From assembly GCF_000720425.1 (NCBI RefSeq), contig NZ_JOAJ01000001.1:558001-622000 (forward strand): a stretch of 64,000 bases of DNA. The letters are read 5' to 3'. A model generated the notes under the pieces. It saw nothing but the letters and a program-made list of their open reading frames with translations. It was not told the DNA's origin and searched no databases. The stretch comes from Nocardia rhamnosiphila NBRC 108938 (GTDB lineage Bacteria; Actinomycetota; Actinomycetes; Mycobacteriales; Mycobacteriaceae). How positions within the stretch are numbered: position 1 is the first letter of the stretch; each line of letters opens with the position of its first letter. The translations under genes and the position numbers were made by a program. Below are positions 19,310 through 27,423 of this stretch, piece by piece.

Positions 19310-20242
19310 CTAAGGCTTGTCTTCGCTCGAGAACGGAGAACCCCAGTAGGAGTCGAACTCGGGCAGGTGAATACCGGTTTCGGTGACCAATGCTTCGGCG
19401 CCCAACCAGGATTGTCCCGTGGCCTCGTCCCTGCCCAGGAACATGATGCCGCGCGGCATGTGGATGTTCCTGTCCATTTCGGCTTCGTCGATGAGGTACT
19501 GCGCCGCGAACTGTCCGGTCGAGCTGCCCGGATGCTGTGCCGGACTGCATGAAATCGGCACCAGCGTGCCGTATTCGTTTCCTTCCATGGCACGCAGCAC
19601 ATGCGGATTCACCGAAATGGCCGCAGCGTGTGGGGGCCCGTCGAGGAACATGGTTTCCAGCGAACTTTTCGTCCGGACCTGGACAGTGTAAGCGGCCGAG
19701 TTCGCATGGGCGATGACGTAGATCGGTGGGATGCCTGTTCGGCGGACCTCTCTTGCCCAGGGTGCTTCTATGAAGGGGCCGTGGTGATAGACCGCTTCCG
19801 ACCCGCTCGCGCTCGCCGGTATTCGTTCGTAGCTCGGCCGGATGTACTCGTCACTGGTTCGGTTTCGCATGCTTGCCCAGGGCACGAAATTCTCGACATC
19901 CTTCGGTTGTGAAGGGAACAACACGCCGATCGGGTTCCCGTCGGCATCGTGCAAGGGAACGCTCACGATATCCGCCGGGTCGATCTCCACGGTGTGACCG
20001 GTGCTCTTTTCGATACCGGTGATCGGGAGTTGCGGTCCGGCCGCCGTGGTCACGTGCTCGAACCGGCGCAATGGGTCGAGCAGATGAGCGGCTCGCCCGT
20101 CGAACGCTGGGTGAACGCGACCCATTGAGTCGGCACCGGCCGATACGATAACTATGCGGTCGCGGACTTCGGTGGTGGTGGTGTTGCCTATCGTGATCAG
20201 GCGTTCACCCACATTGTCCAAGACGGAGGCAATGGTCCGCAT
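19310..20242 (-). CDS. hypothetical protein with caspase-like His/Cys motif, possible polymorphic-toxin-type domain
   Basis: This 310-aa protein has no enzyme family I can name with certainty. The segment PPIYVIAHANSAAYTV (His179) followed by GTLVPISCSPAQHPGSSTGQ (Cys232), then FAAQYL and a PRGIMFLG strand, follows the strand-His-strand-Cys pattern of a caspase-like domain. That domain recurs in actinobacterial polymorphic toxins and type VII-associated proteins. The first 110 residues carry several short beta strands. It has AAGGAG 6 bases before the ATG at 20242, lower GC3 than its neighbours, and is divergent from a type VII secretion-associated protein. It has no signal peptide and no WXG motif. 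Role inferred only. Confidence 0.5.
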   Translation of the reverse strand: MRTIASVLDNVGERLITIGNTTTTEVRDRIVIVSAGADSMGRVHPAFDGRAAHLLDPLRRFEHVTTAAGPQLPITGIEKSTGHTVEIDPADIVSVPLHDADGNPIGVLFPSQPKDVENFVPWASMRNRTSDEYIRPSYERIPASASGSEAVYHHGPFIEAPWAREVRRTGIPPIYVIAHANSAAYTVQVRTKSSLETMFLDGPPHAAAISVNPHVLRAMEGNEYGTLVPISCSPAQHPGSSTGQFAAQYLIDEAEMDRNIHMPRGIMFLGRDEATGQSWLGAEALVTETGIHLPEFDSYWGSPFSSEDKP

Positions 20243-20352
20243 ACGGTAGCTCCTTGGCCGGCGGGACCCTGAAAAGTGAGGCTACTGTACGTGTTTCGCG
20301 CTCGCTGGTAAATATTCTCAGCACGGGAGAACGGCGCGGGTTAGGGCATAGG
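20243..20352. promoter_or_regulatory. divergent promoter region of the toxin-like pair
   Basis: This 110-base spacer is more AT-rich than the surroundings. It contains a TAAATATT stretch (about 20310) that could provide a -10 element for the rightward gene. The left edge holds the ribosome site of the leftward gene. Confidence 0.35.
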
Positions 20353-20958
20353 ATGTCCGGTGAGAAGTCCGGTCCCGGCAGGTGTCGAAAGTCCATGTCG
20401 TCGGGGTCGTTGCCTCCGATACGAAGGGTTGGGCCTCCAGTGGATCCGGCGTTCCGAACCATCAGACGTGGCGACTGGCTGGTTTTGCTGGATCCCCGGT
20501 GGACGGCCGACGCCGCGGGCGGGAATCCGCCGGCCACGGCGATCATGGGTGGGTGGGGACTCGACGAGTCGGGGGCGGCAGGGCCATTCGAGCCGAATCC
20601 CGACTACCGTCCCTCCGACGCGGCCACGCCTACCGACCCCATCGACACGGTCCTGCGGCGCGCGGTCGCCGGCGAGAATGTGACCGACCGTATCGTCCCG
20701 GTCATTCGTGATTCGATCGTCCATATCGGTTGCGACGAAGCGGGCGAGCCGCTGGTCGGTCCCGCACCGGACGGTGTGACTTGTGTGCCGGTCGCTACCG
20801 CTGAAGTGCACAAGCAGCGAGTCGGCCCGGTGCGCTGGCGGAAAATATGGGGAGGTGCCCTCGCGGATATCGTCCCGCCAGATGTCGACATCCTCGTCAA
20901 TCCCGGCGGTCCCGCCCAATTCCGGTTGGTCACCCGGGCACTGCGTACGTCCGAGTGA
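20353..20958 (+). CDS. type VII secretion system-associated protein family
   Basis: This 201-aa protein carries GDWLVLLDPRW (about 40-50) and GGWGLDESGAAGPFEPNPDY followed by RPS (about 66-88). This pattern (short DP.W strand, then GGW..D..G..G.F.PNP.YRPS) is what I know from proteins annotated as type VII secretion system-associated in Nocardia and Streptomyces. A second half (VTCVPVATAEVHKQRVG, DVDILVNPGGPAQFRLV) resembles SseB-like beta structure. The ATG at 20353 is one of several in-frame starts (20254, 20395), none with a strong ribosome site. It may be a chaperone, adaptor or immunity-like partner of the divergent protein. Confidence 0.55.
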   Translation: MSGEKSGPGRCRKSMSSGSLPPIRRVGPPVDPAFRTIRRGDWLVLLDPRWTADAAGGNPPATAIMGGWGLDESGAAGPFEPNPDYRPSDAATPTDPIDTVLRRAVAGENVTDRIVPVIRDSIVHIGCDEAGEPLVGPAPDGVTCVPVATAEVHKQRVGPVRWRKIWGGALADIVPPDVDILVNPGGPAQFRLVTRALRTSE

Positions 20959-21157
20959 AGGCCGGTGTCGGTCGTCGTTCGGTCGACCGGCCGAGATGAC
21001 ATCGCCGGCCGCAGTGCAGATGTTCACGGACCCGCGAGCCCACGGCGTATCTGCCGAAGTCGTCGCCGACTACGTGGTACCGGGCGGGGATCTCGACGGT
21101 GTGGTTGCCGGCACGCTGATATTGCCGGGCCTGTGGCGAGGGCTTCCCTGCCGACGT

Positions 21158-22177
21158 TCAGTGTGCGAGGCGGAAGATGTCCACACCTTCGACGTCATAG
21201 GCGGCGAGAAGGTTCCGCGTGACGAGGACATCCAGATGGGCCATGGTTTCGCAGGTCGCGACCATCTGGTTGAACGTATCCAGGGTGGCGAAGGAGCGTT
21301 CCCGGCGGGTCCAGGTCAGGGCCCGCGCGACTTCGTAACCGGTGCACGGCGCAAGATCGGTTACGGCGGTGCGTATCTGGTCGAATCTTCGCTCGTGATG
21401 GGCGAGTAGCGCGCGGGCCCGTGCGCCTGCGCTGCCACCGTGGGGTCCGTGTGCGGGCAGCATGGTCCGGTCGTCGTCGTCACGCAGCAGGGTCAGCGAG
21501 TGCAGGAACTTGTCCAGGGGGAGTTCCCAGGTGCCGAGTTCGAATCCGATGGACGGGGTGATGGTGGGGAGCAGATGGTCGCCGGTGAAGACCAGCCGGT
21601 ACCGCCGATCGTGGAAGACGGTGTGGCCCTTGGTGTGTCCGGGGGTCTCGAGGACCTCGAGCTCGTAACCGCCGAGGGATACCGGGCCGGGCCGCAGCCA
21701 GTGGTCCGGTACTTCCCAGTCCGCGAGATCGAAGGGCTCGTCGGCGGCGGCGAGATACGCGCGCGCGGCGATACCGGCCGCACCGGCCCGCCGGAGTTCG
21801 CGCAGGGAGCTCTCCGGGGAATTGCTGCCCAGCGTACGCACCGCGTCGAGTCCCACCGACTCGCCGGCGCCCAGATGGACCCGGCAACCGTGCCGGCGGC
21901 GTAGTTCCACCGCGAAGGTGTAGTGGTCGCGGTGGATATGGGTGACCAGGACATCGTGGATTTCGCCGGGGGAGCGGCCGATTCGCGCGAGTCCGGCGGA
22001 GAGTTCGTCGTAGGTGTGTGGGCGGTGCCAGCCGCCGTCGATCAGGACGAGCCCGTCGTCGGTCTCGACGGCGTAGACATTGACCGCGCGCAGTCCGTCC
22101 TGGGGCAATTGCAGCGGTATGCGGTGAATACCCTCGGCCACCGGATAGCAGCCCGGTTCGGCCCAGTGGGCACTCAT
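21158..22177 (-). CDS. MBL-fold metallo-hydrolase
   Basis: This 339-aa metallo-beta-lactamase-fold protein has the metal motif HIHRDH (His80, His82, Asp84, His85), a TPGHTKGHTVF motif supplying the third His, and FTGDHLLP supplying the bridging Asp. The C-terminal helical part is typical of the group that hydrolyses thioesters, lactones or glyoxal-type esters. It overlaps the EthD gene by four bases (ATGA), at the distal end of the TetR/acyl-CoA cluster. It may hydrolyse a lactone or acyl-CoA intermediate; beta-lactamase activity is not implied. Confidence 0.88.
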   Translation of the reverse strand: MSAHWAEPGCYPVAEGIHRIPLQLPQDGLRAVNVYAVETDDGLVLIDGGWHRPHTYDELSAGLARIGRSPGEIHDVLVTHIHRDHYTFAVELRRRHGCRVHLGAGESVGLDAVRTLGSNSPESSLRELRRAGAAGIAARAYLAAADEPFDLADWEVPDHWLRPGPVSLGGYELEVLETPGHTKGHTVFHDRRYRLVFTGDHLLPTITPSIGFELGTWELPLDKFLHSLTLLRDDDDRTMLPAHGPHGGSAGARARALLAHHERRFDQIRTAVTDLAPCTGYEVARALTWTRRERSFATLDTFNQMVATCETMAHLDVLVTRNLLAAYDVEGVDIFRLAH

Positions 22178-22509
22178 TCGCCGCTGCCGGCCAATGGCAC
22201 CATGGTCTGTTCCTCGCCGTACCAGATCATGCGCCGACCGCGCATGGCGCCGACATGGCGGACGGCCGCCTTCCACTCCGGGCCGGCCAGCGCGGCGTCG
22301 AGCGCCTCCCGGGATTCGAAGCTCAGGATGGACAGCCCGTCCCATCCGGCGGACCGCTCGTCGAAGCTGTCGAGCAATTCGGTGTGCTGCCAGCGCAGTA
22401 GGCCGGGCAGGGGATAGGTGACCTCGGCGTGTTCGCCGCGCCACCACTCGATGAACTGGTCGTGGGTCCAATCGCTCGGGCGTGCCGCCAGCACCATGAG
22501 GTTGTACAT
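22174..22509 (-). CDS. EthD domain-containing protein
   Basis: This 111-aa dimeric alpha/beta-barrel type protein has the EthD/REDY pattern: DQFIEWWRGEHAEVTYPLPG near the N-terminus and WDGLSILSFESREALDAAL in the middle. Members assist degradation of ethers and of aromatic or cyclic ketones, often as small isomerases or accessory proteins. It overlaps the MBL gene start by four bases, so the two form a unit. A TGAACT-like palindrome lies just upstream of its ATG. Confidence 0.82.
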   Translation of the reverse strand: MYNLMVLAARPSDWTHDQFIEWWRGEHAEVTYPLPGLLRWQHTELLDSFDERSAGWDGLSILSFESREALDAALAGPEWKAAVRHVGAMRGRRMIWYGEEQTMVPLAGSGE

Positions 22510-22523
22510 GATCGCATCCTAAC

Positions 22524-22536
22524 TGAATTCTGTTCG
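22524..22536 (-). promoter_or_regulatory. degenerate TGAACT-type operator before EthD gene
   Basis: TGAATTCTGTTCG, flanked by AC and GT to make a 17-base imperfect palindrome, lies 15 bases upstream of the EthD start. It is similar to the operators at 12608, 33194 and 34487 but weaker. It also separates the EthD/MBL unit from the TetR gene. Confidence 0.4.
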
Positions 22537-22579
22537 GTTTCGTAGGGTGTGCGACAGTGCGCACCCCGGCCGAGGGTGA

Positions 22580-23203
22580 TTACGCGCGCACCATGCGCAC
22601 CGCGGTCTCGGTGACCGTTTCGGTGATCTCGGCGAGGGTGAGCGTGCCGTCCGGGCGGTACCAGCGCCAGACGCTGATCACCACGGCGAGTACGAGCCGG
22701 CCCAGTACCCGCGGATCGTCACCGGCGAAATCGCCGGTCTCGACACCGCGGGCGATCAGATCGGTCCAGTTCTGTTCGATCTCCTGGACCAGTTCGCGTG
22801 AGCGCAGCCGTTCGGCTTCCTCTTTCTCGGACTGCCGGGGGGCGGCGAGCAGATCCATATGGTTCTGCAGGATGCGTCGCTGCAGCGCGTCGATGGGCTC
22901 GGCGCGCAATGCCGCGGCCACCGCCGCGCGCAATGCCATTTCCGGGTTTTCCGCACCCTCGATGGCCGCGACGAAACGATCTGCGGAATCGGCCAATTCC
23001 AGCCGCATGATGGTCAGCAGGCAGTGCGCTTTCGATTCGAAATAGTGGTACAGCGCCGTCTGGCCGATTCCGACTTCGTCGGCGATGGAGGCCCATTTCG
23101 TGTGCTCGTAACCGATTCGTCCGAATTGCTCGATCGCCGCGGTCAGGATGCTTCCGCGCTTGGAACGCGGGCTCTCCCGCCGAGCTCCGGTATCAACGGT
23201 CAT
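22580..23203 (-). CDS. TetR family transcriptional regulator
   Basis: This 207-aa regulator has an N-terminal TetR HTH (ILTAAIEQFGRIGYEHT, then IADEVGIGQTALYHYFESK). The C-terminal part resembles the fatty-acid/acyl-CoA-responsive TetR_C group (WRWYRPDGTLTLAEI). It sits inside the acyl-CoA cluster, directly downstream of the acyl-CoA ligase gene, so it is the best candidate to bind the TGAACT-type palindromes in this window and release them on an acyl-CoA ligand. This link is inferred. Confidence 0.9.
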   Translation of the reverse strand: MTVDTGARRESPRSKRGSILTAAIEQFGRIGYEHTKWASIADEVGIGQTALYHYFESKAHCLLTIMRLELADSADRFVAAIEGAENPEMALRAAVAAALRAEPIDALQRRILQNHMDLLAAPRQSEKEEAERLRSRELVQEIEQNWTDLIARGVETGDFAGDDPRVLGRLVLAVVISVWRWYRPDGTLTLAEITETVTETAVRMVRA

Positions 23204-23246
23204 GAGTGAAGTGCCCCCAGGATTCGACGATGTGGATGCTTCAACT

Positions 23247-24761
23247 CTACCCCACCCGATATGAACTCGAGTCGGCTGCGGCGAGTTGCGCGGCGAGCCG
23301 GACCGCGTCCGGCCGGGATAATTTCCCGACCCGATTCTGCGGGAGGTCGGCGACGGTGAACAGGTATTCGGGCCATTTGAATTTGGGGAAATCCGCGGCG
23401 GCGAGCTGCGCGGTCACCGTCGGCAGAGTCAGCTCAGCGGTATCGGTGACGACCAGGGCCGCCGCGCGTTCGCCGAGGAGATCGTCGGGGACCGGAACGA
23501 CGCACACCTGCACCACGCCCGGCAGCGCCGCGATCGCCGCCTCCATCTCGTTGATATCGATATTGCGCCCGCCGCGGATGATGATCTGCTTCTGCCGGCC
23601 CATCACCCGGATGGAACCATCCCCGGCCACCTCCACCAGATCACCGGTGGGCAGGAATCCGTCGTCGGTGAGCGCGGGCGCCACCGGGGCGCCCCCGCGG
23701 GCGTATCCGACGAAAAGGGACGGGCCTTTCACCTGGGCGTCGCCGATCTCCCCGGCGGGCAGTGCCGCACCGGTCTCGTCGACCGCGCGGACCATGGTGC
23801 CCGGGAACGGGCGGCCGTCGCGCCCCAGCCGGATCTCCGGCGGGTCGTCGAGCCGCGGTGTGGTGTGGCCGAGACACTCCGACATACCGAACACCCGCAG
23901 GAACGTGGTCCCGAGCTTCTGTTCGGCTTCGGCCAGCGCCCGCTGGTTCATCGGCCCGCCGCCCACCGTCATCGCGCGCATGGCCGACAGCTTCCCGGCA
24001 CTGCCCTCGACCACCGAGAGCTGCAGGGCCATGGTCGGCACCAGCATGGTCCACGCCACCCGGTGCTCGGCCATCGCCGTGAGCGCGGCGCCGGGGGACC
24101 AGCGACCGATGGTGACCATGGTGGCGCCGAGGAACGCCGGCAGGTACATACCGAAGCAGAACGCGGCCACCGAGGACAGGGGGACGAACGCGCCCACGGC
24201 CTCGCCGGGGCGCAGCCCGACCGCGTCGACGGTGCTGCGGCAGGCGTAGCGGATGGCATCCTCGGACTGGACCACGCATTTGGGCCGTCCGGTGGAACCG
24301 GAGGTCATCGCGATCGCGCTGCCGCCGTGCCAGCGCCGGACGGATTCGAACGGCGTGGCGCGGGCCAGCAGCAGATGCTCGTCGAAGGCGGTATCGCGGC
24401 GCGAGTAGACCTCCGCGGGCACGTCCCAGTGGCGCAGCGCCTCGGGTTCGCCGATCACCAGGTCGGGACCGATGTCCTCCATCGCGAGCCGGAACTCCGA
24501 TTCGGTGGCGTGCGGGCTGAACACGGCGACCACCCCGCCGCGCAGCCCGACCGCGAGCGCCGCGGCCAGGGTGCGCCAGGTGTTGTCGGCCTGGATCAGT
24601 GCCGTGGGGGCACGATCGTCGAGGGCCGCTATCCGCTCGGCCAGGACGTTCGCCGCCTTCATGATCTCACCCAGAGTGTGCTGTCCGAGTTCGTCGATCA
24701 CCGCGATATCCGCCGGTGTGCGCCGTGCCCGTTCGAGCATCTCCTTCGCCAATACTCTCAT
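23247..24761 (-). CDS. AMP-dependent acyl-CoA synthetase/ligase
   Basis: This 504-aa adenylating enzyme has the A3 motif TSGSTGRPK (about 153-161), a GMSECLGHTTP segment, TGDLVEVAGDGSIRVMGRQK, and a C-terminal PQNRVGKLSRPD with the catalytic Lys. It activates a carboxylic acid to its CoA thioester for the beta-oxidation genes upstream. The substrate could be a cyclic, branched or aromatic acid; nothing in the sequence decides this. It lies 43 bases upstream of the TetR gene and 70 bases after the alcohol dehydrogenase. Confidence 0.9.
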   Translation of the reverse strand: MRVLAKEMLERARRTPADIAVIDELGQHTLGEIMKAANVLAERIAALDDRAPTALIQADNTWRTLAAALAVGLRGGVVAVFSPHATESEFRLAMEDIGPDLVIGEPEALRHWDVPAEVYSRRDTAFDEHLLLARATPFESVRRWHGGSAIAMTSGSTGRPKCVVQSEDAIRYACRSTVDAVGLRPGEAVGAFVPLSSVAAFCFGMYLPAFLGATMVTIGRWSPGAALTAMAEHRVAWTMLVPTMALQLSVVEGSAGKLSAMRAMTVGGGPMNQRALAEAEQKLGTTFLRVFGMSECLGHTTPRLDDPPEIRLGRDGRPFPGTMVRAVDETGAALPAGEIGDAQVKGPSLFVGYARGGAPVAPALTDDGFLPTGDLVEVAGDGSIRVMGRQKQIIIRGGRNIDINEMEAAIAALPGVVQVCVVPVPDDLLGERAAALVVTDTAELTLPTVTAQLAAADFPKFKWPEYLFTVADLPQNRVGKLSRPDAVRLAAQLAAADSSSYRVG

Positions 24762-24831
24762 CGCCCGTTCCTCGTGCCGCTGTGCTCTCTGTTTACTCGT
24801 CGCCGCGCTCGCGCGGGGTGGAATGCGCTTG

Positions 24832-25875
24832 TCACGCCGGTGGGACCAGGACGGCGCGCCCGGTGATCCCGCCCGACCGCAGCCTGCGGTAGACCTCGAC
24901 CGCCTCGGTGAGCGGGAAGGTCTCCGCGGTGACGTGCAGAGCGCCCCGGCGTGCGAGATCGACCACTGTCGCCAGGTCCGACCGCGGCCCCCAGAACGGC
25001 GCCGTCACGGTCCAGCCCGCGGCCAGGCCGACATCCTTGCCGACCTCGAGTCGCCCGCCCGCGCTGCCCACCACCACCAGGCGCCCGCCCGGCGCGAGCG
25101 CCGGCCCGGCCGCACCCACGGTGTCCGGGGCGCCCGCGAAGTCGAGGATCAGATCCGCGCCGTCGCCCAGGCCGGTGGTCGCGGATGGGATATCGGGAAA
25201 GGTCGCGTCCACGCCCAGCCGGCGGGCCACCCCGAGTGCGTCCGGCCGGTTGTCGATCGCGATGATCCGTCCGGCGCCGAATTCGCGCAGGATCTGGACC
25301 GCGAGATGGCCCAGCCCGCCGACTCCCACCACGAGACATACGCTGCCGGCATCGATCAGGTCGCGATGCTGCCGCACCGCGTGGTACGCGGTGAGGCCGG
25401 CATCCGCCAGGGGCGCGCAGAGCACCGGGTCCACACCGCGCGCCGGCACCAGGAACCGGGCCGAGGGCACGATCATCGCCTCGGCGAGCCCGCCCGGATG
25501 GCCGAGGCCGTTACCGATCGCTTTTCCCCGGCCGTCCGGGCCCGGGCGCAGCCGCAGGCAGTAGTTCTCCCGCCCCCGCGCGCAGTTGCGGCACCCGCCA
25601 CAACTCCAGATCCCGTGGACCACCACGGTTTCCCCGATCCAGCGGCGGTCGGCCGCGGAGCCCGCCTCGAGCACGGTGCCCGCGACCTCGTGTCCGAGGG
25701 TGAGCGGGAGCGGGTAGCCGAACGCACCGGCGGCGGAATCCATGATGTGCAGATCCGAGCGGCACAGCCCGGCCGCCTCGACCCGCACCAGCAGTTCCTC
25801 GCCGCTGGGCCGCGGCGTGGGGATCTCGCGGAGTTCGGGTTCGGCGCCCCAGGCGGTGAGCTGCACGGCCAGCAT
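24832..25875 (-). CDS. zinc-dependent alcohol dehydrogenase (MDR superfamily)
   Basis: This 347-aa medium-chain dehydrogenase has catalytic zinc ligands Cys38 and His61-Glu62 (GHEVAGTV), structural zinc cysteines 92, 95, 98 and 106 (SCGGCRNCARGRENYC), and the cofactor fold VVGVGGLGHLAVQ. It oxidises a primary or secondary alcohol with NAD(P)+. Its ATG overlaps the preceding SDR stop by one base, so the two are probably translationally coupled. Together they could convert an alcohol to an acid-level or ketone intermediate for CoA activation. Confidence 0.92.
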   Translation of the reverse strand: MLAVQLTAWGAEPELREIPTPRPSGEELLVRVEAAGLCRSDLHIMDSAAGAFGYPLPLTLGHEVAGTVLEAGSAADRRWIGETVVVHGIWSCGGCRNCARGRENYCLRLRPGPDGRGKAIGNGLGHPGGLAEAMIVPSARFLVPARGVDPVLCAPLADAGLTAYHAVRQHRDLIDAGSVCLVVGVGGLGHLAVQILREFGAGRIIAIDNRPDALGVARRLGVDATFPDIPSATTGLGDGADLILDFAGAPDTVGAAGPALAPGGRLVVVGSAGGRLEVGKDVGLAAGWTVTAPFWGPRSDLATVVDLARRGALHVTAETFPLTEAVEVYRRLRSGGITGRAVLVPPA

Positions 25876-26666
25876 CAGCGTGCCGTCCAGCCGCCGTCGA
25901 CCACCAGGGTCTGCCCGGTGATATAGGACGACGCGTCCGAGGCGAGGAACAGCACTGCGCCGTCCACCTCGCCGGTCCGGCCGCCCCGGCCTAGCATGGT
26001 GTTGCGCCGGACCCAGCCCGCCGATTTCTCGTTGCTGAACAGGCCATCGGTCATCTCGGTATCGAACCATCCCGGCACCACGGCGTTCACCCGGATACCG
26101 CGCCGCCCCCACTGGCCGGCGAGTTCCCTGGTGAGTCCCAGCGTTCCGGCCTTGGAAGCGGCATAGCTGGCGCCGCCGATCGGCGCGGTGGAAACCAGGC
26201 CGATCACCGAGGAGATATTGATGTAGGACGCCTCTTCGCCCTCGGGCAGCCGGGTCGCCGCGTAGGTGGCGAGGTGGAAACCGGCGAGCAGGTTCAACTC
26301 CAGGATCGCGCGGAACTCCGCGTCGGTCTCCTGCTCCGCCTGCGGCGGACCCGGCCGGCCCGCATTGTTGACCAGGACGTCCAGGCGCCCGGACTCCGTG
26401 TAGCAGCGGTCCACCAGGGCGGTACGGTCCGCGTCCCGGGTCACGTCACAGGGCACCGGCACGATCCGGGAATCCGTTCGCGCCAGTTCGGTCAGCCGGT
26501 CCACCCGGCGGGCGGCCGCGTAGACGGTGGCGCCCGCGCCGGCCAGCACGCGGGCGAAGCCCAGCCCGAGGCCCGACGAGGCACCGGTGACCACGGCGAC
26601 GCGTCCGCTCAGATCGAACAGGCTCGTCGGCGTGGCGATATCCGGATCGCCCGGCTGCGTACCCAC
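25875..26666 (-). CDS. SDR family oxidoreductase
   Basis: This 263-aa classical SDR has TGASSGLG at about 27-34, NNAG, the Ser of NISSV and YAASK, and the ending VVDGGWTAR. The GTG at 26666 begins one base after the stop codon of the preceding SDR gene and leads into the alcohol dehydrogenase by a one-base overlap. It is thus the middle gene of a tightly coupled trio. It could be a 3-hydroxyacyl-CoA dehydrogenase or a secondary alcohol dehydrogenase. Confidence 0.88.
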   Translation of the reverse strand: MGTQPGDPDIATPTSLFDLSGRVAVVTGASSGLGLGFARVLAGAGATVYAAARRVDRLTELARTDSRIVPVPCDVTRDADRTALVDRCYTESGRLDVLVNNAGRPGPPQAEQETDAEFRAILELNLLAGFHLATYAATRLPEGEEASYINISSVIGLVSTAPIGGASYAASKAGTLGLTRELAGQWGRRGIRVNAVVPGWFDTEMTDGLFSNEKSAGWVRRNTMLGRGGRTGEVDGAVLFLASDASSYITGQTLVVDGGWTAR

Positions 26667-26667
26667 C

Positions 26668-27423
26668 TCAGTACACCGCCGTCCGGCCGCCGTCGACCGG
26701 GATCACGGCCCCGGTCGTGTACCCGGCGGCCTCGCTCGCCAGATGAACGACCAACCCGGCGATCTCTTCCGGCCGCCCCAGCCGGCCCGCGGGGAGCCGG
26801 TCGACGATCTTGCCGACGAACTCGTCGTCCCAGTGCTCGGCCATATCCGTCGCGAACCCGCCCGGCATCACACAGTTCACCCGCACCGACGGGGCGTATT
26901 CCTGTGCGAACGCCATGGTGAGCGCATTGAGACCGTTCTTCGCCGCGGCGTACATCGCCTCGGGCGGGCTGGGCCGGACCGCGCCGATACTGGAGATATT
27001 GATGATCGAGCCGCCGCCGGCGGCGGCCATCCGGGCCCCCGCGACAGCCATCAGCCGGAACGGTCCCTTCAGGTTCACCTCGAGGGTCTTGTCCCACAGG
27101 CCCTCGGTCACCGCCGCCAGATTCTCGGCGAGTGGGGCGATCCCGGCATTGTTGACCACGATGTCGAGGCCGCCGAATTCGGCGATGATTCCGTCGACGG
27201 CGGGTTCTATGCCGTCCCACCTGCCCACGTGCAGTTCCAGCGGGTGCGCGCTGCCGGGGCCGTCACCCAGGGCCGCGACCGCCGCCTCGCAGGCCGCGAG
27301 TTTGCGGCTGGAGACGATTACCGTGGCGCCGGCATCCCGTAACCCGCGGGCGATCGCCAGCCCGAGTCCACGGCTCGCGCCGGTCACCAGCGCGACCTTT
27401 CCGGTCAGATCCGTTGTGCTCAT
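26668..27423 (-). CDS. SDR family oxidoreductase
   Basis: This 251-aa SDR has TGASRGLG at 14-21, NNAG, NISSIG with the catalytic Ser, YAAAK, and the ending PVDGGRTAVY. Its ATG overlaps the acyl-CoA dehydrogenase stop by four bases (ATGA). Position and length fit a FabG-like 3-hydroxyacyl-CoA dehydrogenase of the beta-oxidation set. It is not clear whether it or the next SDR performs that step. Confidence 0.88.
   Translation of the reverse strand: MSTTDLTGKVALVTGASRGLGLAIARGLRDAGATVIVSSRKLAACEAAVAALGDGPGSAHPLELHVGRWDGIEPAVDGIIAEFGGLDIVVNNAGIAPLAENLAAVTEGLWDKTLEVNLKGPFRLMAVAGARMAAAGGGSIINISSIGAVRPSPPEAMYAAAKNGLNALTMAFAQEYAPSVRVNCVMPGGFATDMAEHWDDEFVGKIVDRLPAGRLGRPEEIAGLVVHLASEAAGYTTGAVIPVDGGRTAVY

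Noticed and set aside
21158..22177. Beta-lactamase resistance gene
   Set aside because: The MBL fold is generic; the gene is overlapped with an EthD gene and TetR/acyl-CoA cluster, pointing to catabolic hydrolysis.
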